A DNA stretch of 6,673 nt from an uncultured Planctomycetaceae bacterium (lineage in GTDB: Bacteria; Planctomycetota; Planctomycetia; Pirellulales; Pirellulaceae). Numbering within the stretch: position 1 is the stretch's first letter; the number at the start of each line of letters is the position of its first letter. Below, piece by piece: positions 5,901-6,673 of this stretch. The DNA lies in assembly GCA_937904535.1 (NCBI GenBank), contig CALELC010000533.1:1-6673 (forward strand), read 5' to 3'. A model generated the notes under the pieces. The model made no database searches and was not told the DNA's origin. It saw nothing but the letters and a program-made list of their open reading frames with translations. Made by a program: the position numbers and the translations under genes.

Positions 5901-6673
5901 CGCGAAATGAGCGAGTTGACCTTGCAGCGGTGCAAACTGATCCGAGCGAGCGCCGAGGAAAACGGGCTGGGGGTCAGCGGCAGTGACATCGATTTCCGCG
6001 TCGATCTCCGGCTGCGGCTGCCCATTCAACCATGCGGTGATCCGGTTCCGATCGCGAACCCAGACCACATGATTCCATGTCTGCGGCTCGATGACCGTCT
6101 GCCCAACGACAGCTTGATTACTGCGGTTGCCATTAAAGAACAGCAACTTGCCGATGTAATCTTGCCGGTAATTGCCGCCGATTCCCAGATGATCCCCCGT
6201 CGCTTGGACGTCGCCATCGGGACCGCGCGAGAGCAGGTAAGCGGTGACGGGGCGAACATGATTGGGCGTCTCACAGCGGAACCAGGCCGATACCGAGTAA
6301 GCATCGCCCAACGCCAGGGCATCCGTAGCGAGTCTGCCGCCAGTGAAGTTTGCGAAGGTGCCCGCAGAGAATGTGACACTGCCGGAGCGGTGCAGTTGCT
6401 CGGGAGCCGTCGAGAGGGCGGCAGCGATGACGGGATTCAGCGCCGCGATGGCCGCGTCATAAGTTGCGGGGAACTTGGGCGGTTTGATCGCTTGAGCCCG
6501 CTGTCGCTCCAACCGCTCGCGCTCGGCCTGCTCACGGGCGCGTTGTTCAGCGATCCCCGAGGCTTGCCAAAGCGTCTGTACCTCAGGCACGGTCAAGGCG
6601 CGGCCGAAGACGGCAATCTCGTCCAACTTGCCCTGCAAATCGACACCGAACTGAACTCGCTTGGACGCCGCCG
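2937..6673 (-). CDS. Giant LamG / membrane-bound-dehydrogenase / HEAT / heme-binding protein (5'-truncated)
   Basis: This is a planctomycete-type c-cytochrome fusion protein, probably exported. The frame is open to the right edge (upstream residues AASKRVQFGVD precede the TTG at 6636-6638), so the start and signal peptide lie outside the window. Numbering from that TTG, the visible part has 1233 residues. The order is: end of a LamG domain (1-27); charged helix (28-50); a second, complete LamG-like fold (about 80-265); Pro/Ser-rich linker (268-293); a propeller matching the 'membrane-bound dehydrogenase' family TIGR02604 (about 296-680), with hallmarks LWVVEMADYPLG, two DTDGDGR loops and RTGPDGGLWIADMYRYM; HEAT-like helical repeats (about 695-1070); and the 'Pirellula/Verrucomicrobium' heme domain TIGR02603 (about 1090-1230) with CVSCH (Cys1112, Cys1115, His1116). 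Met1208 in SLMPEGL is a candidate second heme ligand. It probably oxidises a sugar-like compound and passes electrons to heme; the substrate is unknown. It ends with TGA at 2937-2939, convergent with the phospholipase. Confidence 0.93.
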   Translation of the reverse strand, partial: AASKRVQFGVDLQGKLDEIAVFGRALTVPEVQTLWQASGIAEQRAREQAERERLERQRAQAIKPPKFPATYDAAIAALNPVIAAALSTAPEQLHRSGSVTFSAGTFANFTGGRLATDALALGDAYSVSAWFRCETPNHVRPVTAYLLSRGPDGDVQATGDHLGIGGNYRQDYIGKLLFFNGNRSNQAVVGQTVIEPQTWNHVVWVRDRNRITAWLNGQPQPEIDAEIDVTAADPQPVFLGARSDQFAPLQGQLAHFALFDRTLTAEQAKQLHTASGQPAGMPEPSPEPQSPAAPQPSSQPLSPAEALQSIHVPEGFRVELVAAEPDVIDPVAFDWDSSGRLWVVEMADYPLGIDGKGKPGGRIRALEDTDGDGRYDRSRLYADGLNFPTGILTWRDAVLVTAAPHIWLLRDTDGDGRADSREILFEGFNEGNQQLRVNGLRWGLDGWVYCANGGHHAGHGVGTQVRSHRNGRMYAIGSRDFRFRPDTGELELESGPSQFGRNRDAWGSWFGTQNAKPLWHYVIADRYLARNPYVPAPQPIHYILSPKSPIVFPASSPEKRYHNFDQSGRFTSACSGMIYGDEWPLGDSRQSHAFICEPFHNLVQHQVLSEQGISFAAQRSEGEEQQDFFASEDRWCRPVMIRTGPDGGLWIADMYRYMIEHPEWLPNEGKAELLPHYRLGEDRGRIYRVVSAAGAVRSPVQLDGLSIAQLVAAMDSPNDWQRDKVQQMLIWRGDTAAAQPLVELYHRSPRPQARVQALWTLAGLGALEPALLIEALRDEHPRVRQVALRLAEDFDHPDLIEAATRLADDSDAQVRLQLALSCGQWSGESAGNALANVAASAEDDPLVVAAVLSSAIPHIDTLLPAVLQGKPQTIVAYRQGLLRQALGIGDASAIGRMFDDALTGSAAEQMERLGELLLGLERVGASLGQLAASGSDPAVKTKVDLVQARLKAAMATVEAADQSAEERLAAAMLLSRSPEHRPFAAAALGRWLQPQLSVELQSKVIAALAQTAEDSVPGILGDAWPSLSPQLRAAALTAWLTRTAWTVDLLRRIERREILTSDLEPVQQARLKNHPDQQIAQKARELFTSDSNSTAKEIVQRYRGALELAGDPTKGEAIFRKLCVSCHRRGDEGQPIGPDLATVIHHSSEKLLTNILDPNADIQPGYQVYNCLLASGEVLSGILIGETANSLTILAANGAIRIVGRDEIEELKNLNISLMPEGLHENLSAQDLADLIALLKQPAR
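2949..3371 (-). other. C-terminal c-type heme domain (TIGR02603 type)
   Basis: Residues about 1090-1230 of the heme protein hold GDPTKGEAIFRKLCVSCHRRG, a standard cytochrome c opening; the heme-attachment codons CVSCH lie at 3291-3305. GQPIGPDLATV, LLTNILDPNADIQPGYQVY and the SLMPEGL motif with the proposed axial Met1208 follow, all typical of this heme-binding family. Covalent heme attachment requires export, so the missing N-terminus should carry a signal peptide. The last residues, LLKQPAR, run into repeat-like DNA at the stop codon. Confidence 0.88.
4599..5753 (-). other. TIGR02604-type dehydrogenase beta-propeller domain
   Basis: Residues about 296-680 of the heme protein start with SIHVPEGFRVELVAAEPDVIDPVAF, the usual opening of this family, and continue through LWVVEMADYPLG, GLNFPTGI, RWGLDGWVYCANGG, FRFRPDTGELE, SGMIYGDEWP, DRWCRPVMIRTGPDGGLWI and GRIYRVV. 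The repeated 'GL.WG.DGW.Y' and 'GPDG.LWI.D' elements are blades of a glucose/sorbosone-dehydrogenase-like propeller. Two loops, DTDGDGRYD (357-365) and DTDGDGRAD (400-408), resemble calcium-binding loops. The family is predicted to be an oxidoreductase linked to the C-terminal heme, but I know of no defined substrate. Confidence 0.85.
5844..6401 (-). other. LamG / concanavalin A-like domain
   Basis: Residues about 80-265 of the heme protein have the order expected of a Laminin_G_3 domain: SVTFSAGTFANFTGG (first strands), YSVSAWFRCE (the 'SVSAWF' core strand), LLFFNGN, the TWNHVVWVRDRNRITAWLNG strand pair, and the closing GQLAHFALFDRTLTAEQAKQL helix. Such domains usually bind carbohydrates or act as adhesion modules on secreted proteins. 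The closing motif is repeated in diverged form at the visible start of the protein (GKLDEIAVFGRALTVPEVQTLW), so at least two LamG copies sit in tandem, joined by a charged Arg/Glu/Gln helix at residues 31-49. Confidence 0.8.

Noticed and set aside
6636..6638. TTG as the start codon of the heme protein
   Set aside because: The frame continues to the window edge, and the residues before it (VQFGVD) fit the LamG domain, so the codon is an internal leucine.

Overview
The window fits a planctomycete, most likely of the Pirellulales type. The main reason is the large minus-strand protein, which carries the LamG, propeller, HEAT and CxxCH heme-domain architecture that is expanded almost only in Planctomycetes and Verrucomicrobia. 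The intergenic gap also contains GC-rich hairpin repeats of a kind I associate with planctomycete genomes. This assignment is inference from gene content; there is no rRNA or other phylogenetic marker here.

Layout: (1) Positions 2-2464, plus strand, hold the 3' part of a phosphocholine-type phospholipase C / acid phosphatase family gene. It is cut at the left edge just before its first metal-binding motif, so the export signal and true start are not visible. (2) Positions 2465-2936 are a 472-base gap between convergent genes. It holds an 8-bp inverted repeat shortly after the phospholipase stop, a decayed NHL-repeat fragment (about 2568-2663), and a mosaic of short hairpin repeats (about 2694-2906). 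(3) Positions 2937-6673, minus strand, hold a very large multidomain cytochrome-type protein, cut at the right edge, where its reading frame is still open.

The two genes face each other, so they are not an operon and nothing shows that they act together. Both are expected to work outside the cytoplasm: the phospholipase releases phosphorylated headgroups from phospholipids or related phosphoesters, and the heme protein probably binds glycans through its LamG domains and passes electrons from an unknown oxidised substrate to its c-type heme. The gap looks like a site of gene decay and repeat insertion. I found no convincing undescribed system, tRNA, rRNA, CRISPR array or insertion sequence. 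The most noteworthy items are the NHL-gene remnant, the repeat mosaic, the possibility that a repeat supplies the 3' end of the heme gene, and the unusually broad domain combination of that protein.
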